Positions 33,829 through 43,530 of a DNA stretch of 64,000 nt are shown here, piece by piece (the first letter of the stretch is position 1; every line of letters starts with the position of its first letter). The DNA is from Clostridia bacterium. Lineage in GTDB: Bacteria > Bacillota > Clostridia > Christensenellales > Aristaeellaceae. The translations under genes were made by a program, and so were the position numbers. The stretch lies in contig JAFXJP010000055.1 of NCBI GenBank assembly GCA_017532155.1, positions 1 through 64,000 on the forward strand. The letters run 5' to 3'. The notes beneath the pieces were generated by a model. The model was given only the letters and a program-made list of their open reading frames with translations. It had not been told where the DNA came from and did no database searches.

Positions 33829-35715
33829 ATGAAAATGAACAAACGCTTCAAGGCTTGTCTGCTCAACCTGATTGCCATTGTCGCAGTCTATTTCACCTTC
33901 AGCCTGCTGATTAATTCCGGCACGCTCACGCGCTATCACCGCAACATCATCTTCACCATCTGCATCAATATCATCATGGCCGTCAGCCTCAACCTGACCA
34001 CCGGCATGCTGGGCGAATTGGCGCTGGGCCATGCGGGCTTTATGGCAGTGGGCGCCTTTACCAGCGCCATCATCACCAAGGCCTGGGGCATTTCCACCGT
34101 CATTTCCTTCCCCGTTGCGCTGATCGCCGGCGGTTTGCTGGCTGCCTTCTTCGGCCTGGTAATCGGCATCCCCGCGCTGCGTTTGAAAGGCGACTATCTG
34201 GCCATTATCACCCTGGGCTTTGGCGAAATCATCCGTGTTATCATCATCAATCTGCCCATCACCGGCGCCACCAAGGGCTTGTCCGGCATCGCCAAGCTCA
34301 CCAGCTTTAACTATGTCTACATCATCATGGTGCTGATTATTGCCTCGCTGTTTACGCTGGGCCGTTCGCGCCATGGCCGCGCCATCATTTCCATCCGCGA
34401 AAATGACATTGCGGCGGAATCCACCGGTATTCCGATCTTCAAATATAAGCTCTTTGCCTTCACGCTGGCCGCTTTCTTTGCCGGTGTTGCCGGCGGCTTG
34501 TACGCCCATCAGCAAGGCACCATTAACGCCGCTACCTTCGATTACAACAAGTCCATCGACTATCTCGTCATGGTCGTTCTGGGCGGTATGGGCTCGATCA
34601 CAGGCTCAATCATCTCCGCTGTTGTCCTCTCCATGCTGCCTGAATATCTGCGTGATCTGACCGCGCTGATCAACGATCTGCTGCCCGCCATCAAGATCAC
34701 CGACCCGCGCATGCTGATCTATTCGCTCATGCTGGTGCTGATGATGATCTTCCGCCCCAAGGGCCTGCTGGGCACGGCCGAATTCTCTTTGCTGAACCTC
34801 TGGGATTTCATCGTTCGCCATGTCAAGCGCTTTGCCTCGTTGATTACAAGGCATCTTCCCGAGCGTAAAAAGGCTATCACAATGCCCGAGGTACCCAAGT
34901 ACGATTACGCCAACCTCGACCTTCCTGTGCTTGAAACCAAGCAGCTTGGCATCCGTTTCGGCGGTCTACAGGCCGCCAAGGACGTTAACATCAAGCTGAT
35001 GGATAACGAAATCGTTGGTCTGATCGGCCCCAACGGCGCCGGCAAAACGACAATCTTCAACATGCTCACGGGCGTATATAAGCCCACCAGCGGCGATATT
35101 GTCCTGCTTGGCAAATCCATCGTCGGCTCCCCCACGTATCACATCACCGCAAACGGCATTGCGCGCACCTTCCAGAACATCCGTCTGTTCAAGTCCATGA
35201 CCGTTATTGAAAACATCAAGGTCGCCTTCCAGACGCGCATGCACTATACGCCCATGGAGGGTATTATCCGCGCGCCGCGCTACTCGCGAGAAGAACGCGG
35301 CATTGACATCCGCGCCCGCGAGCTGCTGAGCGTATTTGGCATGGAGGACGTCGCCGATACGCCCGCCGACAGCCTGCCCTACGGCCAGCAGCGCAAGCTG
35401 GAAATCTGCCGCGCGCTGGCTTCCAATCCCAAAGTGCTGCTGCTGGATGAGCCGGCCGCCGGCATGAACCCCAAGGAAACGGAAGAGCTGATGAACACCA
35501 TCAAAATCATCCGCAACCGTTTCTCCGTCGCCATCCTGCTCATCGAGCACGATATGAAGCTGGTCATGGGCATCTGCGAACGCATCTACGTGCTCAATTA
35601 CGGCAATATCATCGCCGAGGGTACGCCTGACGAAATCGCGCACAACCAGGAGGTTGTCGCCGCTTATCTGGGCACTGCAGCCGAAGAAAGCAAGGAGGAA
35701 AGCGCCACATGCTGA
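33829..35715 (+). CDS. livM-livG: LivM permease - LivG ATPase fusion
   Basis: A 628-residue fusion of two Liv subunits that are usually separate. Residues 1-330 are the LivM permease (LTTGMLGELALGHAGFMAVGA, SIRENDIAAESTGIPIFKYK). After a short basic linker, residues from about 365 form the LivG ATPase: Walker A GPNGAGKTT, signature LPYGQQRKLE, Walker B LLLDEPAAGMNP. The frame is open across the junction with no ribosome site or stop between them, so it is a real fusion, not neighbouring genes. Start behind GAGGTGAG. Overlaps livF by 7 bases. Confidence 0.93.
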   Translation: MKMNKRFKACLLNLIAIVAVYFTFSLLINSGTLTRYHRNIIFTICINIIMAVSLNLTTGMLGELALGHAGFMAVGAFTSAIITKAWGISTVISFPVALIAGGLLAAFFGLVIGIPALRLKGDYLAIITLGFGEIIRVIIINLPITGATKGLSGIAKLTSFNYVYIIMVLIIASLFTLGRSRHGRAIISIRENDIAAESTGIPIFKYKLFAFTLAAFFAGVAGGLYAHQQGTINAATFDYNKSIDYLVMVVLGGMGSITGSIISAVVLSMLPEYLRDLTALINDLLPAIKITDPRMLIYSLMLVLMMIFRPKGLLGTAEFSLLNLWDFIVRHVKRFASLITRHLPERKKAITMPEVPKYDYANLDLPVLETKQLGIRFGGLQAAKDVNIKLMDNEIVGLIGPNGAGKTTIFNMLTGVYKPTSGDIVLLGKSIVGSPTYHITANGIARTFQNIRLFKSMTVIENIKVAFQTRMHYTPMEGIIRAPRYSREERGIDIRARELLSVFGMEDVADTPADSLPYGQQRKLEICRALASNPKVLLLDEPAAGMNPKETEELMNTIKIIRNRFSVAILLIEHDMKLVMGICERIYVLNYGNIIAEGTPDEIAHNQEVVAAYLGTAAEESKEESATC

Positions 35716-36413
35716 AAGTAGAAAACATCAATGTATATTACGGCGCAATCCACGCGCTGCATGATATTTCCTTCCATGTAGAGCAGGGCGAAATCGTTAC
35801 GCTGATCGGTGCAAACGGCGCCGGCAAAACCTCCATTCTCAACGCTATCTCCGCACTCGTTCCCCACAAGAGCGGCACGATCACCTTCTGTGATAAGGAG
35901 CTTTCCCGTGTTCCGGCTAATAAGCTGGTCAGCATGGGCCTCTCCCAGGTTCCCGAAGGCCGCCGCATGTTTTCTAAAATGACTGTGCTTGAAAACCTCG
36001 AAATGGGCGCTTTTACCCGCCGCAACCGCGCCGAAATGCAGCAGGATCTGGAGATGATCTTTTCGCACTTCCCCCGCCTGAAGGAGCGCGTTAAGCAGCT
36101 GGCCGGCACGCTCTCCGGCGGCGAGCAGCAGATGCTGGCCATGGGCCGTGCGCTGATGAGCCATCCGCGTCTTTTGATGATGGACGAGCCCTCCATGGGC
36201 CTGTCTCCCATCCTGGTGCAGGAGATTTTCAACATCATCCAGGAAATCAACAAAGAAGGCACCACTGTGCTGCTGGTTGAGCAAAACGCGCATATGGCGC
36301 TCTCCATCGCCAGCCGCGCCTATGTGCTGGAAACAGGCAAAATCATCAAAGAAGGCAATGCCGCCGATTTGCTCCGCGATGACGACGTGCGCAAAGCCTA
36401 CCTGGGCAACTAA
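35709..36413 (+). CDS. livF: Branched-chain amino-acid ATPase LivF
   Basis: The second ATPase of the Liv importer (234 aa). Walker A GANGAGKTS, signature TLSGGEQQML, Walker B LLMMDEPSMGLSP, and the LivF-typical QVPEGRRMFSKMTVLENLEMGAF. It pairs with the LivG half of the preceding fusion. Ribosome site AAGGAGGAA lies within the end of that gene. Last gene of the operon, ending at a strong terminator. Confidence 0.95.
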   Translation: MLKVENINVYYGAIHALHDISFHVEQGEIVTLIGANGAGKTSILNAISALVPHKSGTITFCDKELSRVPANKLVSMGLSQVPEGRRMFSKMTVLENLEMGAFTRRNRAEMQQDLEMIFSHFPRLKERVKQLAGTLSGGEQQMLAMGRALMSHPRLLMMDEPSMGLSPILVQEIFNIIQEINKEGTTVLLVEQNAHMALSIASRAYVLETGKIIKEGNAADLLRDDDVRKAYLGN

Positions 36414-36454
36414 AAAAAACAGACCTGACAGATCATTCTGTCAGGTCTTTTTTC
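36414..36454. terminator. Bidirectional terminator, livF / TtcA-like
   Basis: 12-bp perfect stem AGACCTGACAGA/TCTGTCAGGTCT with loop TCAT, A-run before and T6 after. The stop codon of the opposing gene falls in it. Confidence 0.93.
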
Positions 36455-37269
36455 TTACCATATTCTTCTGTAAACGGCACAATGCGCTTTTCGCCCACCG
36501 GCTTATATCCCAGCACCGTGTCCAGATCCACGCTCGTGAGCGACGCAAAAATATTGTTCTTCAGCTTGGGATTCTCTTCTGACAGCTTCTCTATCAGATC
36601 CTTGATATATTTGCGCTTGCCGCCATCCTCGCTCCTGGTCACCCTGCAGGCGCAGCGCAGACAATCCAGCCCCATTGCATTTTGCCATTCGATGATATGC
36701 TCTTCCCGCACCATATAAAGCGGACGGATCAGCTCCATGCCGTCCCAGTTGTCGCTGCGCACCTTTGGCATCATGGTTTTGTACTGTCCTTCATAGAACA
36801 TGCTCAAAAGCACCGTCTGCACCACATCATCATAGTGATGTCCAAGCGCTATTTTATTGCAGCCGCGTTTCTTTGCTTCCTTGTACAAATACCCGCGCCG
36901 CATGGCCGCGCACACATGACAGGGAGAAGCCGGCGCACTCTCCACCGCTTCAAAGATGGGACTGTCAAACATCTCCAGATCAATTTCCAGCTTCCGGGCA
37001 TTTTCCTCAATCTTCCGGCGATTCTCTTCTTCATATCCCGGATCCATCGATAGATAGATCAGTTCAAAAGGCATTTCACTGTGCCGCTGCAGCTGCCTTA
37101 AGCACACCGCAAGCAGCAGCGAATCCTTGCCGCCCGAGATGCACACGGCAATTTTATCATTCGGCGAGATCAATTGATAGTTCTTGACCGCCTTGATAAA
37201 ATTGCGCCAGATCGGCTTTCTGTATGTTGTAATAACACTGTGTTCTGCCGCAGTGTGGCGATCGTTCAT
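36433..37269 (-). CDS. TtcA-like tRNA thiolation enzyme
   Basis: A 278-residue PP-loop ATPase. SGGKDS lies near residue 49, followed by the PCHVC pair (about 120) and CLRCAC (about 203), the cysteines that hold the iron-sulfur cluster in TtcA-type tRNA-cytidine-32 thiolases. A related tRNA-modifying PP-loop enzyme is possible. The start at 37269 is behind ATGGAGGT; the ATG inside that motif would overlap the ribosome site. Confidence 0.85.
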   Translation of the reverse strand: MNDRHTAAEHSVITTYRKPIWRNFIKAVKNYQLISPNDKIAVCISGGKDSLLLAVCLRQLQRHSEMPFELIYLSMDPGYEEENRRKIEENARKLEIDLEMFDSPIFEAVESAPASPCHVCAAMRRGYLYKEAKKRGCNKIALGHHYDDVVQTVLLSMFYEGQYKTMMPKVRSDNWDGMELIRPLYMVREEHIIEWQNAMGLDCLRCACRVTRSEDGGKRKYIKDLIEKLSEENPKLKNNIFASLTSVDLDTVLGYKPVGEKRIVPFTEEYGKKKDLTE

Positions 37270-37322
37270 GCGCACAACCTCCATAAAAAGTACAAAATGA
37301 TTATACCACAGTCGCCCAATTT

Positions 37323-37332
37323 ATGCTATAAT
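37323..37332 (+). promoter_or_regulatory. Extended -10 promoter of IMPase-like gene
   Basis: ATGCTATAAT: a TG dinucleotide one base before TATAAT (37327-37332), with no good -35. Confidence 0.6.
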
Positions 37333-37362
37333 GAAAAAAACGCTGGAAGGGATTCTGATATC

Positions 37363-38163
37363 ATGACCGATCTTTCCCTGCTCAAAGAGCAAATTACCCC
37401 GTATATCAAGCAGGCCGGCGCGCGCATCCGCGATACACACTCTTCGCCCGTGCACGAAAAAGCCGGTCACTATAATTTTGTTACTGATGCCGATGTAGCC
37501 AATCAGGAATTCCTGCGCGAAAAGCTCTCTGCGCTGCTGCCCGAAGCCTGCTTCTTTGCCGAAGAGCAGGAAAATGCCGCGCTGACAGATGCGTATACCT
37601 GGATTGTCGACCCCATCGACGGCACGCTCAATTTCATGCTCAACCGGCATTTCTCCTGCGTTTCCATCGGCCTCACGCTGGGCCGCGAGCCCGTGCTTGG
37701 CATGGTCTATAACCCCTTTACGGATGAGCTTTTCCACGCCATCCGCGGCCAGGGCGCTTTCTGTAATGATCACCCCATCCACGTCAGCCGTTCTCCCTTT
37801 GAAAAATCGCTGACCACCATCGGCACTGCGCCGTACAATGCCGAGCTTCACGAAGCCACCATCCATCTGATGCACGAGTTTCTCACCCGCGGCGGCGACA
37901 TCCGCCGCACGGGCTCTGCCGCGCTGGATCTGTGTGATGTCGCTTCCGGCCGCACAGACGTCTTTATCGAATTGATCCTCTCCCCCTGGGATTTTTCCGC
38001 CGGCGCGCTGATCGTCACGGAAGCAGGCGGCGTATTTGACATGCCGTACAGCGAAAACGGCATTGATTTTGGCAAACCTACCGCTATTTTTGCCAGCAAC
38101 CAGCCATGCCGCGAAAAAGCCATGGAAATCTGCCTGGCAGCCAAGGAGCTGATTCAAAAATGA
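37363..38163 (+). CDS. Inositol monophosphatase-family phosphatase
   Basis: A 266-residue metal-dependent phosphatase (IMPase/SuhB/CysQ/histidinol-phosphatase HisN superfamily). Motifs: FFAEEQE, DPIDGTLNF and WDFSAGALIVTEAGG, which carry the metal-binding Glu and Asp residues. Substrate could be inositol phosphate, fructose bisphosphate or PAP. Start behind GGAAGGGA. It overlaps the following PHP phosphatase by 4 bases (ATGA), so they are translated together. Confidence 0.9.
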   Translation: MTDLSLLKEQITPYIKQAGARIRDTHSSPVHEKAGHYNFVTDADVANQEFLREKLSALLPEACFFAEEQENAALTDAYTWIVDPIDGTLNFMLNRHFSCVSIGLTLGREPVLGMVYNPFTDELFHAIRGQGAFCNDHPIHVSRSPFEKSLTTIGTAPYNAELHEATIHLMHEFLTRGGDIRRTGSAALDLCDVASGRTDVFIELILSPWDFSAGALIVTEAGGVFDMPYSENGIDFGKPTAIFASNQPCREKAMEICLAAKELIQK

Positions 38164-38990
38164 TTCTTTCTTCTCCTCATGTACACACCCAGTTTTGCGA
38201 TGCTAAAAATACCGCCGAGGAAATGGTCCTCTCTGCGCTTGATCACGGTTTTTCTTCGATTGGCTTTTCCAGCCATGCCAAGCAGGTATTTGATCACCGC
38301 TATGCCATGGACGACGAACGCGAAAAGAACTACATCTCTGAAATTCGCCGCCTGCAAAAAAAATTCGAGGGCAAAATCCGTATCTGGCTGGGCACGGAGC
38401 TGGATCTTTTCTGTTGTGCAGAGCGCAGTAGTTTTGATTATGTAATCGGCTCGCTGCACCTTCTCCCCATGGCCGACCGCATCTGGGGCGTTGATAACAC
38501 CAAGCACCGTCTCATTCAAATCCGCGATGAAGTATTTGGCGGAGACGGCCTCGCCATGGCTATGGAATATTTCCGTTACTACGGCGCTTACCTCTTTGCC
38601 CAGCGCCCGCACATCGCCGGACACATGGATCTGATCCGCAAAAACAACATGGACGGCGACGTCTTTGACGAAAGCGATCCGCGCTACCAGCAGGCTGCGC
38701 TGAACGCCCTGCAAATGGTCAAAAAATCCGGCGCTGTCATTGAAGTCAACTCCGGTGCGATGGCACGCTACGGCGCAAAATCCCCCTATCCCTCGCGTTT
38801 CCTGCTGGAAGCGTGGCTGAAGATGGGCGGCGAGGTGATGCTCTCCTCCGACTGCCACAGCGCAGAAAACATCATGACCGGCTACGCCGAATCTGTTGAT
38901 CTGCTGCTGTCCGTAGGCTTTAAAACAGCCAAAGTACTCGGCCGCGGTGATCAACTTTTCGAAACCACCGAGCTTGCCCCTATCAAATAA
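38160..38990 (+). CDS. PHP-domain phosphatase (HisK-like)
   Basis: A 276-residue PHP-fold phosphoesterase similar to histidinol-phosphatase HisK. Metal-ligand motifs HVHTQF (residues 7-12), GFSSHAK, GTELDLF, GSLHLL, IAGHMDL and SSDCHSAE are in family order. Likely dephosphorylates histidinol phosphate, though no his genes are near. Translationally coupled to the preceding IMPase-like gene, so two phosphatases are made in step. Confidence 0.88.
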   Translation: MILSSPHVHTQFCDAKNTAEEMVLSALDHGFSSIGFSSHAKQVFDHRYAMDDEREKNYISEIRRLQKKFEGKIRIWLGTELDLFCCAERSSFDYVIGSLHLLPMADRIWGVDNTKHRLIQIRDEVFGGDGLAMAMEYFRYYGAYLFAQRPHIAGHMDLIRKNNMDGDVFDESDPRYQQAALNALQMVKKSGAVIEVNSGAMARYGAKSPYPSRFLLEAWLKMGGEVMLSSDCHSAENIMTGYAESVDLLLSVGFKTAKVLGRGDQLFETTELAPIK

Positions 38991-39000
38991 TCCACCCATC

Positions 39001-39037
39001 AAAAGAGGCGATACGTTTCATCGTATCGCCTCTTTTT
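39001..39037. terminator. Bidirectional terminator, HisK-like / alr
   Basis: 11-bp stem GAGGCGATACG/CGTATCGCCTC, 6-base loop, A4 before and T5 after. Confidence 0.93.
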
Positions 39038-39038
39038 C

Positions 39039-40145
39039 TTATACATATATTCTCGGTACGCGTTTGCCAATGATGGCGGTCACTTCATTGCGGTTCATTT
39101 GTCCAATGGACGCGTATTCGCGCAATGTGATCTCATCACCCAGCAGCGTTACAACATCGCCTGCGCGAACGCCTTCAATGGCCGTCACATCAATCATCAT
39201 CTGATCCATGCACATCAGCCCTGCCACCTGTGCGCGCTGTCCGCGCACCAGCACAACGCCTTTATAGCTCATCACGCGCGGATAGCCATCCACATAACCG
39301 CAGGAAACGCTGGCAATGCGTGCATCGTGATCGAGCGGATGGGAATCATCATAGCCAAGCAATTCGCCTTTTTTCACGTCAAACACACGCGAAACCCGCG
39401 TCTGAAAGCGCGCCACAGGCTTCACCTTTTCGATCTCAGAGAAGCCGTTGGGATAGTTGCCGTACAGCAGCGCGCCCACGCGCACCGCATCATATTGCCA
39501 ATCAGCATAGCGATCCAGGCCGATGGAATCAAGCATATGCGCATATTGAATCGAAATATTTCGTTCCCTGAGGCCTTGCCGCACCTTTTCAAAAGCAGCC
39601 TGCTGCGCTTCGTCGCTTTCGCGGTTATGCAGCGCAAGATGCGTATACAGGCCTTCTGCTACAATGCCAGACATATATGCGCACTGTTCAATTTTGTTCA
39701 CCGCTTCATCCACATCAAAGCCGATACGGTGCAAGCCGGTATCCACCTTGAAGTGTACATAAGCATGACGCTGGATCTCCTGCGTAGCTTCCGAAATGCG
39801 GATCGCTGCCTGCAAAGAGCCTGCCGTCAAGCGAATCTTCTGCTCAATCGCTTTTTCAAGCGCGCCGCCAAGCGTCTCGCCCATGCAAAGTATCCATGCA
39901 TCCGGCAGCGCCTCCCGCAGCGCAAACGCCTCATCCAGGCACGCCACCGCAAACATTCTTACGCCATTTTCCCACAAGCAGCGGCCCACCGCCGGCGCGC
40001 CCAGGCCATAAGCATCTGCTTTTAGCACAGCAATCAACTGCGTATTCTCCTGCAGCCGGCTCTTTACCACCTGCAGATTATTCTTCAGCGCCGCCAGATC
40101 CACTTCCAGATAGCAGCGTGCGCGGGGATGGTCCAGCATCATCAT
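39039..40145 (-). CDS. alr: Alanine racemase
   Basis: A 368-residue fold-III PLP enzyme interconverting L- and D-alanine for peptidoglycan. The Schiff-base Lys lies in [10 protein letters not shown] (about 43); the catalytic Tyr region is [27 protein letters not shown] is also conserved. The start overlaps the stop of oppF by 4 bases (ATGATGATG, any of the three possible), making alr the sixth gene of the opp operon. That unusual placement links it to peptide import. Confidence 0.93.
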   Translation of the reverse strand: MMMLDHPRARCYLEVDLAALKNNLQVVKSRLQENTQLIAVLKADAYGLGAPAVGRCLWENGVRMFAVACLDEAFALREALPDAWILCMGETLGGALEKAIEQKIRLTAGSLQAAIRISEATQEIQRHAYVHFKVDTGLHRIGFDVDEAVNKIEQCAYMSGIVAEGLYTHLALHNRESDEAQQAAFEKVRQGLRERNISIQYAHMLDSIGLDRYADWQYDAVRVGALLYGNYPNGFSEIEKVKPVARFQTRVSRVFDVKKGELLGYDDSHPLDHDARIASVSCGYVDGYPRVMSYKGVVLVRGQRAQVAGLMCMDQMMIDVTAIEGVRAGDVVTLLGDEITLREYASIGQMNRNEVTAIIGKRVPRIYV

Positions 40146-41074
40146 TCTTCCTCACACATCTTTGCGTATTCAGTCAGTTCGCTCTCATTGCCAAGCACAA
40201 AGTGCCTTGGCTCAATTTCCACCCAGCGCGGCTGATCCACGCTGTAATCATGCACCGATTCATCATAGACAAGCGGCACCTTCTGCTTTTCGTAAGCAGG
40301 ATTGGGCATGGGCACAGCGCTCAGCAGCGCGCGCGTATAGGGATGCAGCGGATGACGGAACAGCGTTTCTGTATCTGCCAGCTCCACCAGCAGCCCCTTG
40401 TGGATCACCGCAATGCGATCGCAGATAAAGCGCATCACAGACAAATCGTGCGAAATAAACAGATATGTCAGCCCGCGCTCCTTCTGCAAATGGCTCATCA
40501 GATTGAGCACCTGCGCGCGGATAGACACATCCAGCGCGGAGATCGGCTCATCGGCAATGATAAAATCCGGCTTCATAATCAGCGCGCGGGCTATCCCAAT
40601 GCGCTGACGTTGTCCGCCAGAAAACTCATGCGGAAAACGGCTGGAGAACTCGGGCAGCAAACCAACGTCCAGCAAAGCCTGTTCCACGCGCTGCTGCCGT
40701 TCCTGCTTGGAAATCTTCTCGCCCGTATTATAAAGGCCCTCGCTGACGATATAATCCACTTTGGCGCGTTCATTCAGCGACGCCATCGGATCCTGGAAGA
40801 TCATCTGCACCTGACGCGTCACGCGCCTGTCAAGCTCCTTGGGGATCTTGCCGTTGATCTTTTCCCCCTTGTAGATAATCTCGCCGCCACTGGTGGGATA
40901 CACGCGGATAATCGCACGGCCAATCGTCGTCTTGCCACTGCCCGATTCACCCACAAGGCCAAAGGTTTCGCCCTGATAAATATCAAACGATACGCCGCGA
41001 ACCGCTTCAAACTTTTTGCGTTTTTGGCCAAACGTCACGTGCAGATCACGGACAGACAAAATCACATCACTCAT
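40142..41074 (-). CDS. oppF: Oligopeptide ABC ATPase OppF
   Basis: A 310-residue ATPase of the dipeptide/oligopeptide importer. Walker A GESGSGKT, signature [10 protein letters not shown], Walker [14 protein letters not shown], and the C-terminal Opp/Dpp extension ([15 protein letters not shown]). It lacks the usual four-cysteine cluster of some OppF proteins. Overlaps oppD by 8 bases and alr by 4. Confidence 0.94.
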   Translation of the reverse strand: MSDVILSVRDLHVTFGQKRKKFEAVRGVSFDIYQGETFGLVGESGSGKTTIGRAIIRVYPTSGGEIIYKGEKINGKIPKELDRRVTRQVQMIFQDPMASLNERAKVDYIVSEGLYNTGEKISKQERQQRVEQALLDVGLLPEFSSRFPHEFSGGQRQRIGIARALIMKPDFIIADEPISALDVSIRAQVLNLMSHLQKERGLTYLFISHDLSVMRFICDRIAVIHKGLLVELADTETLFRHPLHPYTRALLSAVPMPNPAYEKQKVPLVYDESVHDYSVDQPRWVEIEPRHFVLGNESELTEYAKMCEEE

Positions 41075-42113
41075 ACAGGCTGCCTCCTTCCGGCGTCAGA
41101 CGCTTGAGCGCTTCGGGCGGCTCTACCTTGGGCGCTCTTTCATCCAGCAGCCAGGAACGCACTTTATGCGTTTCACTCACCTCAAAATAAGGCGGGCGCT
41201 CCGTAAAATCGATATTCAGTGCCTGCGGATTGCGCGGCGCAAAGGCGTCGCCTGCCACCTCACCAAAGAGGTTGGGCGGCGTTCCGCGGATAGAGAAAAG
41301 CTCCTCGCCCTTCACGCCCAGCTGCGGCAGAGAGGACAAAAGCGCCCAGGTGTAGGGATGGCGGGGAGAATAATAAATCTCCTCGCAGGTGCCCACTTCC
41401 ACAATATCGCCCGCATACATCACCGCGATACGATCTGCCACATTGGCAACCACGCCCAAGTCATGGGTGATATACACGGTGGTCAGCTGATATTTGCGTA
41501 TCAGATTTTTGATCAGCTGCAAAATCTGCGCCTGAATCGTCACATCCAGCGCCGTCGTCGGCTCATCGCAAATCAGAATTTTGGGATTGCATGCAATCGC
41601 AATTGCAATAACCGCACGCTGACGCATGCCGCCCGAAAACTCATGCGGATACTGCTTGGCACGGCGCTCCGGCTCATTGATGCCAACGTCCGTCAGAATT
41701 TCGCAGATACGCTTTTTCGCCTCCGCACCCTTGATTCCCTGATGCAGCTTCAGCGCTTCGCCAATCTGCGCGCCAATCGTTTTCAGCGGATTGAGGCTCG
41801 TCATGGGATCCTGCAGCACCATGGCAATTTCTCTGCCGCGGATCTTCAGCCACTGCTTTTCAGTTTTGTATGCTGCCAGGTCCTCGCCATGATAAAGAAT
41901 GCTACCGCTATCCACCCAGCCGTTCTGATCAAGCAGGCCCATAAACGTCTTGGTCAATACCGATTTACCGCTGCCTGATTCGCCCACAATCGCAAAGCTT
42001 TCTCCCTTATACAGGTCCAGCGATACGCCGCGAATGGCATGCAAAACTTTTCCGCGCAGGCTGAATTTCACATTCAGGTCGCGTACAGAAAGGATTGTCT
42101 CTCTATTTTCCAT
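41067..42113 (-). CDS. oppD: Oligopeptide ABC ATPase OppD
   Basis: A 348-residue ATPase, partner of OppF. Walker A GESGSGKS, signature [10 protein letters not shown], Walker [13 protein letters not shown], and the C-terminal [17 protein letters not shown] with the oligopeptide-transporter extension ([12 protein letters not shown]). The start is placed at 42113 behind AAGGAGGG; an upstream in-frame ATG lies within oppC and has no ribosome site. Confidence 0.94.
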   Translation of the reverse strand: MENRETILSVRDLNVKFSLRGKVLHAIRGVSLDLYKGESFAIVGESGSGKSVLTKTFMGLLDQNGWVDSGSILYHGEDLAAYKTEKQWLKIRGREIAMVLQDPMTSLNPLKTIGAQIGEALKLHQGIKGAEAKKRICEILTDVGINEPERRAKQYPHEFSGGMRQRAVIAIAIACNPKILICDEPTTALDVTIQAQILQLIKNLIRKYQLTTVYITHDLGVVANVADRIAVMYAGDIVEVGTCEEIYYSPRHPYTWALLSSLPQLGVKGEELFSIRGTPPNLFGEVAGDAFAPRNPQALNIDFTERPPYFEVSETHKVRSWLLDERAPKVEPPEALKRLTPEGGSLYE

Positions 42114-42126
42114 ATCACGGCCCTCC

Positions 42127-43530
42127 TTACAGATGATTCTTGGGATCGGCAGCATCTGCAAAGGCATTGCCGATGATATAGAAGGAAATGGTGATGATCG
42201 ACAGCACGAGCGTCGGGAAAATCAACTGATAGCTCTGCGACGTAGATACCAGCTTTCGGCCGGCATTGATCAGATTACCCAGCGACGGAATGCTCACCGG
42301 CAGGCCCAAGCCAATATAGGTGATAAACACTTCATTGCCAATGGCGCCGGGCACCGCCAGGGACATACGCAGCGTGATAACCGATACCAGATAAGGCAAA
42401 AGATTGCGATAGATCACGCGCAGCGTGCCCGTGCCAAGGCAGCGGGAGGCCAGATTGTAATCCCGGTCGCGGATGATGATAATCTGATTGCGGATAAAGC
42501 GCGCCATGCCAACCCAGCCTGTAAGGCTCATGGCAAAGATCAGCGTGCCAACGCCAGGACGCAGAATATAGGCAATCAGAATCAGTACGATGGTCGTAGG
42601 AATATTGTCAATAACATTGTATACTTCCGTCAGAATACGATCCAGCTTGCGCACATAGCCCCACAACACGCCAACAATGATACCGACAAAGGCCTCAATC
42701 ATTGCGACCACAAAGCCAATCAGCAGCGAGGTGCGCGTACCGGACCACACCAGCGCCCACAGATCCTGTCCCAGGCTGTTGGTGCCAAAGAGGAAGGGCG
42801 CAGTGCTGGGCAGGATGCGCAGATCACATGACTGCGCTGCAACTGCCTTATCCCCTTCGATGGTGAGATAATTGGTTTCCACAAACAATTCGTCGCCATC
42901 CAGCGTATAATCGGCAGGCGAAGAATACACCTTGATTTTGAAATTGGAACGCGCTTCATAGGGCGTGGCAGTCGGATCCTCCGCCAGCTTCAGCTTGGTA
43001 GAAAAATCGTTTTTCACATAGCCCGTCAGGTCTTTGTATTCTACCTTGCAGAAATCCTCGCCATATTCGATGACCGTGAATTTTTCACGCGCCTTCAGAT
43101 CTGCCAGCACATTGCTGACCGCCGACCACTCCGGATCATCATAAGGCGTTACAATCAGCTCAGTACCGGCCGGCGCAGTCGCCTTTACCGTCGTCAGGGA
43201 AGGCTGCACATTGCTCATCTGCATGCCCGTGATGGGATGATTTACAATCAGGTTGGCCGGATATTGATTGGGCAAATGCGGCTGAATAAAGGTGAATACC
43301 AGCAGCACAGCCAATACCGACAGCAGCAATACCGCCAGCTTATTCTTAAAAAACACACGGAAAGTGCTGCCCCAATAGGAATAATTGGAATACCCGGATT
43401 TTTCGGCATTTTCAGGATTATACGGTGCAAATCCAAAGGGCGCTTTCTCCGTAGCCTGCAAGCGCGCCTTCAGTTCATCGCTAACGCGCTTTTCCACCGG
43501 CGCGGTTTTCATTTTTCTAAACAGTCCCAT
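42127..43530 (-). CDS. oppC: OppC permease with SH3b-like insert
   Basis: Oligopeptide permease of 467 aa, far longer than the usual ~300. Helix 1 is at about 64-82. An outside region of about 170 residues follows, before the ordinary OppC core (FGTNSLGQDLWALVWSGTRTSL onward, with the GTGTLRVIYRNLLP coupling loop). Residues about 115-176 of the insert read like a bacterial SH3 domain: VKATAPAGTELIVTP, then DLKAREKFTVIEYGEDFCKVEY and LTGYVKNDF. Such domains often bind cell-wall peptides. Start behind GGAGGG; it shares one base with the oppB stop. The SH3b call is by pattern only. Confidence 0.9.
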   Translation of the reverse strand: MGLFRKMKTAPVEKRVSDELKARLQATEKAPFGFAPYNPENAEKSGYSNYSYWGSTFRVFFKNKLAVLLLSVLAVLLVFTFIQPHLPNQYPANLIVNHPITGMQMSNVQPSLTTVKATAPAGTELIVTPYDDPEWSAVSNVLADLKAREKFTVIEYGEDFCKVEYKDLTGYVKNDFSTKLKLAEDPTATPYEARSNFKIKVYSSPADYTLDGDELFVETNYLTIEGDKAVAAQSCDLRILPSTAPFLFGTNSLGQDLWALVWSGTRTSLLIGFVVAMIEAFVGIIVGVLWGYVRKLDRILTEVYNVIDNIPTTIVLILIAYILRPGVGTLIFAMSLTGWVGMARFIRNQIIIIRDRDYNLASRCLGTGTLRVIYRNLLPYLVSVITLRMSLAVPGAIGNEVFITYIGLGLPVSIPSLGNLINAGRKLVSTSQSYQLIFPTLVLSIITISFYIIGNAFADAADPKNHL

